A stretch of DNA of 64,000 nt from Pseudomonas synxantha BG33R (GTDB taxonomy: Bacteria; Pseudomonadota; Gammaproteobacteria; Pseudomonadales; Pseudomonadaceae): NCBI RefSeq assembly GCF_000263715.2, contig NZ_CM001514.1, positions 3,475,674-3,539,673 of the forward strand, given 5' to 3'. A model generated the notes under the pieces. The model was not told the DNA's origin and did not search any database. It saw only the letters and a list, made by a program, of their open reading frames with translations. Positions 12,101 through 19,740 of this stretch are shown piece by piece (position 1 is the stretch's first letter; every line of letters begins with the position of its first letter). The position numbers were made by a program, and so were the translations under genes.

Positions 12101-13450
12101 TTGTTCGTAAAAGTACTTCCACGGGTCGATGTTCGCCGCCCAGACCGCTTTGCCGCGCCGTGTGCGCGTCGAGAGGTAAAGGAAAGGGTCAGGGTTGGGC
12201 TCAAGCTTGGCAGGCGCCTCGGGCGGCAACTCCTTGATGCCGGTGATGAAGTGCGGCGTGGTGAAATCCAGCAGTTTCTTCCAGGGCGAGCGCCAGATGT
12301 CGGAGGGTGAGTCAGCGGCCTTCCGGGTGAATTGGCTGAAGTAATAGGGCCGCTTGTCGTAGGGCACAAAGCGACTGAAGAACTGCTGGTACGGCGTCGG
12401 CGCCGGGTCATTCGGCCTGGCCGGGTCGCGGGCGGTGAACAGGCGCTTGAACTCGGCCTCCATTTGCCGCCAGCGGTAGCGTTTGAGTGGGTGCTCCGGG
12501 TCCTGGGGCACATAGATGATCAGCTCGTCAGGGTAACTGTATTTTTTGCAGATCGAGAACACCATGCAGCCGGTCATCCGCATATGCATCAGGCCCAGGG
12601 TTCTGAACCACACCTGCTTGTCGCCCATCCAGGGGTGGATTTCACCGTCGATCACCGACAGCAGCATGCGGTGATCGGCCGCTTCGATATCGCCGGTCAA
12701 CAGTGCCTGCTCGGCGGCGGCCCTGACAGCGGCCTTCTGATTGGCGATGAACTGCTCGCGCAGGGTGGCTTGGGCGCTAGCGTCCTCGGGGTAGAAAAAC
12801 CCTTGCAGATAGGCTTGGTATTTGGCACCGATATCGAGGTCACGACAGAGCGTCAAAAACTGACTGACCTTCAGGTTGATCGCCACCGAGTGATAGGTGC
12901 CGGAGATGCTGGTGGCTTGCATGAACCCGGAGGTCTTGTGGTACGCGCCCTCCTTGCACTCGTAGGCCTCGAAGTTGTGCAAGGCCGCTTCCAGCAGGGA
13001 CAGTTTCAAAAACTCGAAATCCCCCACCTCGACTTCGACAATCCCTACCGCCAGCGGGCGGCGCAGGCACAACAGGATTTTGTCGACATCGAGGTCCAGT
13101 CGGTACTGATCCTTCAGGGCTTTGCGCAGCAAGGGCCGGGCGAAGTCATCGATGTCCTGGAAGGCGGCCATCGTGTTGTCCAGTTGGGTCTGGGTGGTGA
13201 GGTTGGCGAGGAAACGCTCGGTCACCTCGTTGCGTTGTTCAGGCGTAGCGTTCGCGAGCCACGCCGGCATGACCGTGCTGGCGTCCTTGAGCGCCTGCTT
13301 GCGGGCCGGCATCGTGTCGATCAGCCACTGCGGGCTGCTGCGCTCCAGGAAGTCGCCGTGCAGGCTTTGGGTGGCGGTGAGCTGTTTTATCGGTTTGGGT
13401 GCATCGTTTGCTGGCACGGCCGGCAAGGAAGTCTGGGAGGAATTGTCCAT
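6152..13450 (-). CDS. Giant LRR protein with C-terminal NEL E3 ubiquitin ligase domain
   Basis: Predicted 2432-residue toxin/effector. Residues about 20-480 resemble the dermonecrotic-toxin N-terminal domain found in large Pseudomonas toxins (DUF6543). A long hydrophobic stretch lies at about 480-525. Leucine-rich repeats occur in three blocks (about 1200-1370, 1550-1680, 1870-2020). A Ser/Gly/Asp low-complexity linker lies around 2085-2105, and a NEL-like domain runs from about 2120 to 2400. NEL enzymes use a catalytic cysteine in a C-x-D motif; here C2212-I-D fits. There is no signal peptide. The start is supported by AAAGGAGTGACACG before ATG. It is divergent from the next toxin gene. Ubiquitin ligase activity is inferred from the family; the delivery route is unknown. 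Confidence 0.85.
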   Translation of the reverse strand: MDNSSQTSLPAVPANDAPKPIKQLTATQSLHGDFLERSSPQWLIDTMPARKQALKDASTVMPAWLANATPEQRNEVTERFLANLTTQTQLDNTMAAFQDIDDFARPLLRKALKDQYRLDLDVDKILLCLRRPLAVGIVEVEVGDFEFLKLSLLEAALHNFEAYECKEGAYHKTSGFMQATSISGTYHSVAINLKVSQFLTLCRDLDIGAKYQAYLQGFFYPEDASAQATLREQFIANQKAAVRAAAEQALLTGDIEAADHRMLLSVIDGEIHPWMGDKQVWFRTLGLMHMRMTGCMVFSICKKYSYPDELIIYVPQDPEHPLKRYRWRQMEAEFKRLFTARDPARPNDPAPTPYQQFFSRFVPYDKRPYYFSQFTRKAADSPSDIWRSPWKKLLDFTTPHFITGIKELPPEAPAKLEPNPDPFLYLSTRTRRGKAVWAANIDPWKYFYEQHREQVIADARAHAVPTADVDAKARDAKLAHLLEIGMLGLNMVSMFVPVLGEAMMVVMAGQLLYETLEGAIEWGEGDRQAAKAHLIDVAENLAQIAVMAGVGAGVSHWQAAKAEPVIEALGEVKRPDGQVRLWKPSLSRYESPVVLRRDLHPNALGQYVQDGRTYIRQGSQVYEQYFDAQARKWRIKHPTDTEAYQPLLEHNGHGAWRHTLERPLEWDRLTLLRRMGHDVDAFSDTELLKVADVSGVSDNTLRKMHMDHTVAPPELADAMRLFKADADAARVIEQLEGNRTIDDLYLYALPLIVEMPRWPVGRVLEVFDGVVLTGKSVKYGIERSVKGVAAKPAIQVSRYDVLGGEVPARILAALDEAEITQLLGAEAARVNEHRALEFNKQLADYARRRQSAIFDSIYAGTDALDKRIRLLQRTCPGLSKTAAQTVLDHARGDELERLVNTSRVPLNMLEEARWYARQGRLARAYAGLRSETMATADSRRLALHTLETLPGWPDTLRLEVRSTNTQGELLDSIGAPSAPQKKYLVKHGPSYQAFDERGEALNSLAVEGDNFFASVMHALPDEARQSLGVPHVSQYAALQLKLIEQADAYRLEASAWLEPKTPRFKAPVRINDTLVGYQASGRGPSVSQQLAYQVRRIYPDLDDVQINALFLEWKRAGNDARAIVSKLKALFEEHQALHDTLNHWVNRSSTANRQSNLIAGEALKRSWGRSWLAGKVPGADALALTLNEPLPPLAANFSYVRELSVIGTALHDTNIDGFLSQFPALEKLTLRAPYIPAVESAQASPRLTRVPQVLAQFKGLKHLAVSFDAHRLSAQLSPQLAALAGLEHLEIGYLAYDGHVLNTLDLSPLQGLKRLKIVAPNISMQWPAYVQKLPLLERLDLALTTIATLPAELYTGYERLWSGLSLDWSMFSYEDFKPAYEHVKNYAGMFGPHLASLDEMVEGFGRGELGLLMGEAHRGRRMTDMIMGLWNTPQTRMNAVQALREEHLGIFKQFYEPALVPGFRVRFARARWKSGHNASILALLEKSWRGAVCQRYGLPTDIDISMFELPDPQLSSTDPLVMEKIRELPVLPAGTFSHVKTLTVKWLQNVPAEQMQGFIQAFAGVRSLELRFSHLTDVPINADILPELTHLNLSDNQIVVTPAVQARLNGLNRLQVLSLQYNQLGTLDVSALTDLTALNLRESMLREWPQGAEHLAQLTCLDLRENQLTSLASLARDDSDVLMRTELAGNPLSAEGTTLLNAARRRIEIAKGLPEGALSRFALELEFLEFPPKQTASSVARYLLPIRQDVGSVKGAPEIAIRRLSPLMSPEQVLARVRQLREMGLDDVQLDTQIGQWRQTHDVLTRELNGWLFTREARFYDGIHDHLKRQTPATAIRESWVKAVVAGRTGVEVEALNLHLTKPGDFPALSMPFTHVRTLNLTGVKLTAQGSNGFLAAFTQLNQLILSGNELTALPEAVQHMEQLERLELTANAFTQVPSLPAQLRSERLRWLDLSHNNLRAFDLRDFSRLETLDVSYNQIARWPEGALESQHLTRLNLSGNSLESFAQPLLGGAHDGLVSGTDLSDNHNLTAQALEQMRDYAQAHEADEVMGFSRAELDRAHRRNFGGSDTESGADSDSDPDSGSDSGSGSGSGSSSSSSSDDDDSDPDAGYLPAEKIVNPLQNTAQLALDPWLANTSTTLATQRTTLWNQLAQADDHDRFFHLISLLRRTSEFNLNGPSLTQRVWDVIAGAVENAELRGTLFVEAETHGTCIDGRILTFSEMEVRVFEYRALRDIPQQRLDLRGRALLNLSRQLFRLGRADQLAEAAAVGLDRAEVRLSYRIGLTRDWPDGLELPGQPAYMAFASPISLELQAQLRAQILAAERTDAFVETLIQRDYWLRYLDERYAEQFEALEDELARRHEALEDAHSDRGDAQSMERYNEAIGQLEVERDAARTQKRMELSRAEIQRLSGMEPATPAPSSPQPGPSWRP
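7148..7200. repeat. Hexanucleotide tandem repeat (GAGCTA/GAGCCA) in the NEL toxin gene
   Basis: About eight imperfect 6-bp units (three GAGCTA, then four GAGCCA, then diverged units). On the coding strand they give alternating Ser-Gly and Ser-Ser next to an Asp run, between the last LRR block and the NEL domain. Unit changes by slippage would keep the frame and only alter linker length. Confidence 0.85.
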
Positions 13451-13550
13451 CGTGTCACTCCTTTGAAATGGACTGACAGCTCATCATGGCGCCCAGCGCG
13501 CCAGGCGGTGCATATATGACCTCGTGCGCGTTTGGGGCCGGTCGCTGGCA

Positions 13551-13568
13551 GTGGTACTCCTGTACCAC
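13551..13568. promoter_or_regulatory. 18-bp perfect inverted repeat between divergent toxin genes
   Basis: GTGGTACTCCTGTACCAC is a 7-bp perfect inverted repeat with a 4-base centre in the 166-bp gap between the divergent starts at 13450 and 13617. Position and symmetry suit a dimeric regulator binding site controlling one or both toxin genes. No regulator is identified, and a small hairpin is an alternative. Confidence 0.35.
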
Positions 13569-13616
13569 CTGCGCGGTCACCACATTCGATTTCCTGTCGC
13601 TTCCCATAACAGGCAA

Positions 13617-16600
13617 ATGGATTTCATCATGCCCACCCCGAGTTCCCCCACCGCCCTGAGCCAGCTACCCGCCCAGGCCATCCATACGCATTTCGCTACG
13701 CGCCCGGCCTTGTATTCCGTAGTGTTCAATGCCCTGCGTAGCCATATTCTGGAGCGCTATCCGGCGCTCAAACTGGACCTGTCCACAGTCAAACTAGCCA
13801 TCCCGGACCCCAACGGGGTGTACACCTTCCGGCCGTTGATGGAAGTTGCCATCGCCCATGTGCTCAACCCACAGTTGCTCGACCTGCGGCCAAAACGCGA
13901 ACTGGCGTACTACCTGACTCAACAGGTCCCCCAAATCCTCAAGGCTGATACCCCGCCCCTTATCGACATGCGGGTGATTGCGAACATCATCGATGCCCTG
14001 CCCGAGTCGATTCACCTATGTTTCCAGGCGGCGCTGGCCGACTACTGGAGCGAAACCGACAGCCATGGCAGCAGTCGCTGGCAGTGGCTGGGCGAATTTC
14101 TCAACGGCCGGATGACGGCAATAGCCGCCAGCCAATCGAACTTGAACGCGACCCAGCGGGACATGCTCAGGGTCGTCGCGACCTGGCCGGTGCAAGCCGA
14201 GCGCCTGCCTCAATCCTCACCCGCCACCTATGTTTATTTGATTGAGAACACATTCACCCACGCCGGCGAACAGGTCAGCCTGCTAACCCCCGACCTACTG
14301 CTGATGCGCGACAAGCAGGTGCTGCTGTACAGCGTGGCCGGGGATATCCAGGTGTTTGACAGCCTCGATGATTTCGGTGCTGCCTGGGGAGCCAGGATGC
14401 AGGCGCGGTTTCAGTTCGACAGCCTTACGTGGCGGCGCAATGAACCGGACGGCAATGTGTTCGAGCAACAGGCCGGCCTGATCCTCAATCAGCAACTGGA
14501 AGACCTGGCGACATTGAAGTTTCAGGGCCAAGACGAAAGAACGCTTGAACGACGCCTGGAAAAACTCACCGATCCGGCGCTTCTGTTTACCCAGGTGCCG
14601 ACAGCCGCTGCGGCGACCTTGCAGAAGGTCAATGAGCAACTGCCGCCATGGCTTGCACAAGCCAGCGCCGCCGACCGTTTTGCCTACCATCGCCACATGC
14701 AGGACATGGCGCAGGTGCTGCAACACAACCAAGGCCGCGCGTTCAATGAGGGCATTGAAAACATCTACGGTTTCAGCCGCGCCGCGCTGCGCAAGCAGAT
14801 GCAAGCCGATCATGGCGACTGCGACCCCGATGAGGTGGTACTGGACTTTGCCGTGGCCGCCGGCTACCCAGGCGGTGCCGGCATAATCGAACATGTGCGC
14901 ATGTCGCTGACGGAGCTGGCGCTGAAGAACCTCGCCGGCAAGCCTAAAGGCACACTCACGCTGTTTTCCAAAAACGCAACGCCTCTTCCAAGCTGGCTCA
15001 ACGAAGACTACCTGCTGGGCAGTACCGGGCTGATCCAGCGCGTCGATATCGGCGCCACCTATCCACAAACAATCAAAGACACCTTGTTGTCCGACACGGC
15101 TGACGCACGACGGCGCGAAACCCTGTTTACCCGCGAACTCAAGGTCAAGCTGCCGATGCAGGCGTTGGAATACAAGATCCGCGGGCAGCATGGCGTCACC
15201 GTCACCGGTTATCGCTACGTCAAAGCGTTGATGGGTGAAATGCCCTCGGACCGAATCGTCGACGATCAGGAGATTGTCCTGCGCCCATTGGCTTTGTGCC
15301 GCAAACCTGGCGCCGCGCCGGATGAAGTCAACAACGCGTTCATCATCGAGCCGCGTGACGCAAGTGTCGGCCCACATCTGCTTTATCAACCGCTGTATAC
15401 CGACGCCCTGCACGAATTCCCCACCCGCCAAGCCCTGCTCGACGCGCTGACCACACCCGGCGTGTTGCAAGGCCGTGTGCTGGCCTGGCTGAGCGACAGG
15501 GCTCGCCCTGTGTACGACGAAGGAGGTATCAAGGAACCGCACATCATTCGTTTCGTGCCAGGGGATGAGTTTCGACCCCGTTTGGAGCGCCCTGCACCTG
15601 CGACCCTGGCCGTCGATGAGGGTGCTGGCGAATGGCTGCAATCGCAAGTCAATGGTCAACTGCTCAATCATCTGTTTGGCAGCACGGCACGGGCCTTGGT
15701 CGACCTGGCAGACCGCGAATCGGTGTCCAACCATGAAAGCCGCTGGGCCGTCGTGATGGAAGGCGCGTGGCTGCTGTTCAATACCCTGCTGTTACCGCTG
15801 GTACAGGGCCCGGCCATGCTGGCTGGCTGGTTCATGGTGCTGGTCAGCAGCCTGGAGCAGGACCTCTCCGGCCTGGACAGCAGTGACCCCACCACCCGTG
15901 AGCTGGCCCTGATCGATCTTTTGCTCAACACCGCCATGGTGCTGCTGCACGCCACTGCCCCTTCCGATCGGTCTCCACGGCCGTTGTCGGAGCCCTCCGC
16001 ACAGGAGCATGCCCTGCACCTGGAAACGTGGCACCGCTCGGCGGGACTGCCACCTGCGCAAGAAGCACCCATAGTGCGTCATGGCCCAGTATCGCTGCCC
16101 GGTGAACCGCCGGCGACCGGCCATACGGCCTTGGACTTCGGCCACTCGATTTCCAGCCCTCATGCTGGCGCGAAGTTGCTCAAGGCGCTGCTCGATGTGC
16201 AGGTGCCGTGGCCCACCCCGCTACCCTCCCCTCTACCACACGGCATTCTTAAAGGGCTGTACTGGATTGACGGCAAGTGGCACGCCAGTTTCGGTGGGTT
16301 GTTGTTTCAGGCGAACGTGGTGCAGGGTTTCAACGAAGTCTATCTGGTGCATCCGGACCATCCCCAGCATCCCGGCTTCAAACTGGTCAGCGATGGGCAA
16401 GGACATTGGCGGCTGGACCGGCGTGCCAGGCTGGAAGGCGGCATGCCCAGGGAGCGACTGAGTAAGTGGAAGTCAACACGTGACGAGCGTATACGCGCGT
16501 TGACACAAGAGTTTGACGCGCTCCTGATAGAAATGGATTCAGCCATTGCCTCTACCACTGAGTTTGAGTCCGCCTTGAATACGGCCCGCGCCAATCTGGC

Positions 16601-18455
16601 CGACCAGGCAACACTTCTGAGAAAGGACTGGCTACTCCTCAGCACCTCAGCCCAGATCCCGGAGCTCCACGCCCAGGTCACGAGGCGCCATGCGGCCAGG
16701 CGAGTCAATACTGCGCAGGCCAGGGCTCAGTGGGAGGCAGCACTCGACAATTACCAGCAAAACGGCCGGACGCTGATCCCTTTGATGCAAAGAATCGAAG
16801 TCAAGGCCGATGAACTGATGAAAGTAGACCGTACAAATCACACACATAGGCAAAGACGAGATAAGGCAACACGAATTATCTATAGCTACTGGAGTTCGGT
16901 CTTTTCGTGTCTGGCGCAAAAAATGGCCGACACTCTGGTAAGCGACAACGGCGAAAACTGCGACGAGCTCGGTGAGCGCGCCAATCGAGAATTACCGGAA
17001 AACATCACCCATGCCTACGATGAGTACATCAACACCAAAACGCGCCAAGTAGCGGCCCTCAATCAAATGATCGAGCCGGCAGAACAGATCGAGACCTTCC
17101 TCAAACAAGCCGACCCTGCACTGCGCCCATTACTGTTGGAAGGAAATCCTTCCGACCAAGACATCTCCTCAGTGGCGATCAAACAACATGCAATGCTGGT
17201 GTTCACTGATTTGGTGTTCAATCGCACCCATCGCCCAGTGAGGGTGATGGAATTTCCGTTCATCCGTGTCCTCACCGACCCCCAACTCGCAAGTATTGTG
17301 CTCGCACATACAGAAATGCGCACCACCTCAGGCTACTCGACGGTGGAGCAAATCGATGTCCTCAAGGGTGCCCTTGAGCGCTATGAACAACTGGAGAATG
17401 CGGTTAATTCGTTGCACGACATGAACTCCGGCCTCGTGCGGGAGGCTTATCGCGAGTCATACCTGAAACACCTGGATGAGGCACGTTCGGGCCTCGAGAC
17501 ACAACTGGCCAACTTGATCCTGGTTGAAGAAAAGCTTGCCACCCGCCCCGCCCGTGACAAGAGCAAACGCCAAAAACCGGCAACCCGACGCGTCATCAAA
17601 ACCGTTGATCAAAAAAGCCTGATAGGCGACTTACGCCCAAGCAAACCCAATGAACCGGTCGATTATGTCGATATTACCGATACGCTTACTGGAGAAGTCG
17701 TTAGCACTTACCAAGGTCGCAAGGGCAAATGGACAATCGTCGCGCCCCCGAGTGAGCCGAGAACGGCACCCACTCCGGCGGCACGGTCATTAAAAACAAT
17801 CCGAGCGGATGGCGAAGCCCTCAAAAACGAGCGCACCGGTATCGACGCCAGCATTGGCTACCAACAGCACAAACTCCTGGACCCCATCCGACGGGAGGAA
17901 ATCAACCCCAGTGACTGGGAGGTGATGCTGACTCAACATGCGGCGAGATTCACAGCGCTTGCCGAGGAGCTCAAAACCGCAACGGATGAACACGCCATTG
18001 CACTGCGCAAGAGCTACGAGAAGGCGGCAATAGAGGCCACTGCGCAGGCTTATCAACTGTGCGGCGAAGGCTATCTGCTGCAGCGTCCCAAAGCCGCCAA
18101 GGTCGATTTTTTACACACCCACAAGTTTGTCACCATCCACCTGGTGAAAAAACGCGTGCCCTTGAAGGCCGGAGACTTTCTCACCGAATATGCCATACGT
18201 GACAAACGTAAAATCCCTTCCGGAAAAAGGCCGGAAGATGCTGACCTTTGGTACGCGCACTTCCATTACCCATCCGTTGACTCGCCGGCTTCAACGCCTA
18301 GCTTCGGCCACCTGAAGACCCCGGCCGAGCGCCGATTTACGCGCAAGGAACTGATGGAGCAGGCCAAGGCGAATAACCGCGCCGTGATCAATCTGGACAA
18401 GGCCGTGATCGGCGCACCGCTGGATCAGAAACTGTTTCTCGGCCTGGAAGTGTAA
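13617..18455 (+). CDS. Large dermonecrotic-toxin-like protein (DUF6543-type), function unknown
   Basis: About 1612 residues from ATG at 13617 (MDFIMPTP; ATG at 13629 is an alternative, and no strong ribosome site decides). Residues about 20-690 resemble the dermonecrotic-toxin/DUF6543 region of large Pseudomonas toxins (PPWLAQAS, LTELALKNL). Two hydrophobic segments follow at about 717-745 and 762-780. Glu/Lys-rich helical, probably coiled-coil, regions lie around 950-1060 and 1250-1330. The basic C-terminus (about 1480-1612) matches no catalytic family I know. No signal peptide or LRRs. The part from about 16800 to 17700 looks AT-richer than the 5' half, suggesting a mosaic origin. It is flanked by the intact NEL gene and a NEL relic, both on the opposite strand. 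Confidence 0.8.
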   Translation: MDFIMPTPSSPTALSQLPAQAIHTHFATRPALYSVVFNALRSHILERYPALKLDLSTVKLAIPDPNGVYTFRPLMEVAIAHVLNPQLLDLRPKRELAYYLTQQVPQILKADTPPLIDMRVIANIIDALPESIHLCFQAALADYWSETDSHGSSRWQWLGEFLNGRMTAIAASQSNLNATQRDMLRVVATWPVQAERLPQSSPATYVYLIENTFTHAGEQVSLLTPDLLLMRDKQVLLYSVAGDIQVFDSLDDFGAAWGARMQARFQFDSLTWRRNEPDGNVFEQQAGLILNQQLEDLATLKFQGQDERTLERRLEKLTDPALLFTQVPTAAAATLQKVNEQLPPWLAQASAADRFAYHRHMQDMAQVLQHNQGRAFNEGIENIYGFSRAALRKQMQADHGDCDPDEVVLDFAVAAGYPGGAGIIEHVRMSLTELALKNLAGKPKGTLTLFSKNATPLPSWLNEDYLLGSTGLIQRVDIGATYPQTIKDTLLSDTADARRRETLFTRELKVKLPMQALEYKIRGQHGVTVTGYRYVKALMGEMPSDRIVDDQEIVLRPLALCRKPGAAPDEVNNAFIIEPRDASVGPHLLYQPLYTDALHEFPTRQALLDALTTPGVLQGRVLAWLSDRARPVYDEGGIKEPHIIRFVPGDEFRPRLERPAPATLAVDEGAGEWLQSQVNGQLLNHLFGSTARALVDLADRESVSNHESRWAVVMEGAWLLFNTLLLPLVQGPAMLAGWFMVLVSSLEQDLSGLDSSDPTTRELALIDLLLNTAMVLLHATAPSDRSPRPLSEPSAQEHALHLETWHRSAGLPPAQEAPIVRHGPVSLPGEPPATGHTALDFGHSISSPHAGAKLLKALLDVQVPWPTPLPSPLPHGILKGLYWIDGKWHASFGGLLFQANVVQGFNEVYLVHPDHPQHPGFKLVSDGQGHWRLDRRARLEGGMPRERLSKWKSTRDERIRALTQEFDALLIEMDSAIASTTEFESALNTARANLADQATLLRKDWLLLSTSAQIPELHAQVTRRHAARRVNTAQARAQWEAALDNYQQNGRTLIPLMQRIEVKADELMKVDRTNHTHRQRRDKATRIIYSYWSSVFSCLAQKMADTLVSDNGENCDELGERANRELPENITHAYDEYINTKTRQVAALNQMIEPAEQIETFLKQADPALRPLLLEGNPSDQDISSVAIKQHAMLVFTDLVFNRTHRPVRVMEFPFIRVLTDPQLASIVLAHTEMRTTSGYSTVEQIDVLKGALERYEQLENAVNSLHDMNSGLVREAYRESYLKHLDEARSGLETQLANLILVEEKLATRPARDKSKRQKPATRRVIKTVDQKSLIGDLRPSKPNEPVDYVDITDTLTGEVVSTYQGRKGKWTIVAPPSEPRTAPTPAARSLKTIRADGEALKNERTGIDASIGYQQHKLLDPIRREEINPSDWEVMLTQHAARFTALAEELKTATDEHAIALRKSYEKAAIEATAQAYQLCGEGYLLQRPKAAKVDFLHTHKFVTIHLVKKRVPLKAGDFLTEYAIRDKRKIPSGKRPEDADLWYAHFHYPSVDSPASTPSFGHLKTPAERRFTRKELMEQAKANNRAVINLDKAVIGAPLDQKLFLGLEV

Positions 18456-18473
18456 GAGAGGTTTTGCTTTGAC

Positions 18474-18502
18474 TACGCCCATGCTCCCAGGGCGTGGGCG
18501 TA
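18474..18502. terminator. Stem-loop between convergent genes
   Basis: TACGCCCATGC and GCGTGGGCGTA pair over 11 bp (one G-T wobble) around a 7-base loop. It lies just past the stop of the 1612-residue toxin gene and just past the stop of the NEL relic on the other strand. There is no clear T-run, so it may be a weak bidirectional terminator. Confidence 0.45.
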
Positions 18503-18512
18503 ATCCTATGGG

Positions 18513-18911
18513 CTACGGCTGTCTGGCTTGCTGGCGTGTCGAGGGCCCCGGCTGCGGCGACGCTGACCTGCCCGGTACCGCCACAACAATGTCCGCCGAC
18601 AATTCGTGCACCTCCTGGCGGGACAGTTCAAGCCGCAATTTCACCCGGGCGCTTTCAATCACCTCCCACACCCGCCGGGCAAGATCGACCGGTTGGAACC
18701 GGAACTCATCGGTATCGCGCAGGCGTTCGAGCAAATGGAAAAAACGCTCATGTAGCGGTTCCTGGGCTAATTGCTGCCACATCTGCCGCCGGGGTGCGGC
18801 CAGGCCGTTACAAGGTCGCCAGACCCGTGCGTATGCAGGGTTGCGCAGCGAAACCATGGCCAGCGGGTAATTCAGACATGTTGTCACTCCGTTGATTTGG
18901 AGTGACAGCAC
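18513..18911 (-). pseudogene. Decayed second NEL-toxin gene with large internal deletions
   Basis: The 132-codon frame holds two pieces of a NEL toxin fused together. MWQQLAQEPLHERFFHLL matches LWNQLAQADDHDRFFHLI at the start of the intact NEL domain. The tail LELSRQEVHELS...SPQPGPS matches MELSRAEIQRLS...SPQPGPS at the end of the intact protein. The roughly 200 residues between them, including the catalytic Cys, are gone. Upstream, GGAGTGACAACATG (start at 18880) mirrors the leader of the intact gene, but that ATG is out of frame with the NEL remnant. The N-terminal toxin domain and LRRs are also lost. A translated micro-protein is possible but unlikely. Confidence 0.8.
18811..18866 (+). other. 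Inverted fragment of NEL-toxin coding sequence inside the relic
   Basis: Read on the plus strand, this stretch encodes QGRQTRAYAGLRSETMA. The intact NEL gene encodes QGRLARAYAGLRSETMA on the minus strand (about 10640-10700). I count 43 of 54 bases identical, with twelve consecutive identical residues. Because the relic around it is on the minus strand, this piece is inverted relative to its gene of origin. Confidence 0.75.
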
Positions 18912-19012
18912 ATCACCGCTCAGTCTTTGGCCTGCGGTGAATAGTTAGGGGGGCAGGCCCTCACAGATAGATTGTCTATGCTCTTGAGGACAGCCATGCG
19001 CACGAGGGTTTT

Positions 19013-19231
19013 ATGAACGATCCAGCCAACAATAAGCCGCCGACCTTCTGGCAGATGCTCCACAGCGTCATGGCGGCGGCCTTTGGTGTACAAAGCGGCA
19101 AGAACCGCGCCCGCGATTTCACCCACGGCAAGCCCAGCCACTTTGTCATCCTGGGCGTGCTCTTCACGGCGGTATTTGCCTTGACCTTATTCGGCGTCGT
19201 CAAGCTGGTACTGCACCTGGCCGGGGTCTAA
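19013..19231 (+). CDS. DUF2970 family small membrane protein
   Basis: A 72-residue protein beginning MNDPANNKPPTFWQMLHSV, with the basic motif GVQSGKNRARDF followed by one membrane helix (HFVILGVLFTAVFALTLFGVV). This matches the DUF2970 family of small proteobacterial inner-membrane proteins, whose role is unknown. Its stop overlaps by 3 bases the stop of the convergent binding-protein remnant. The leader has AGGGTTTT before the ATG. Confidence 0.85.
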   Translation: MNDPANNKPPTFWQMLHSVMAAAFGVQSGKNRARDFTHGKPSHFVILGVLFTAVFALTLFGVVKLVLHLAGV

Positions 19232-19662
19232 CGCAGCAGCAGTTGCAGGCTGAACGGGTAGCGGTAGGATGCCCCGGGCGCGACCGCAGCATGGCTGCGC
19301 AGCAGGTCGATGAGCATCAGGTAACCGGCCTGCTCATCGTCGGCCACCAGACTGCCCCGGGCCATGCGCAAGATTTTTGGGGCGACATATTGCTCATTCA
19401 CCAGCACCAGGTAGTCGGGCCGCTGGGTGCCTTGCAGCGTCTCACGGGCTTGTACCAGGGTGTTATCGGCGTTTGGCTCGGAATAGCGCACGCGCAAATC
19501 CAGGCCAAGCTCCCTGGCAGCGGCCTGCATGAATTGCGCATAACTGACCCAAAAGGTTTCCGTGGACGAGCCTGGGTTAAGAAACACCACCGACGCGGCC
19601 TGGGCCATGGCCCCGTACGTCGATCCTGCTAACCACACACACGCAATCAGAACCTTCAACAT
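19228..19662 (-). pseudogene. Truncated periplasmic sugar-binding-like protein, probably a remnant
   Basis: Starts MLKVLIACVWLAG with a cleavable signal peptide ending AMAQA. It continues with the beginning of a type-1 periplasmic binding fold (VVFLNPGSSTETFW, DYLVLVNEQYV). Family members are usually 320-360 residues; this stops at 144. RMARG runs straight into SLVADDEQAGYLML, which normally lies some 40 residues further on, and the whole second lobe is missing. I infer an internal deletion plus loss of the 3' half. A short secreted protein is still possible because the signal peptide and frame are intact. Confidence 0.6.
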
Positions 19663-19740
19663 GGTTGTTCGAGCCTGGAAAAATGATTGCCATGACAGTG
19701 GCAATACGACAGCCAATCGGGGCTCAATCAACGCTCTTTG

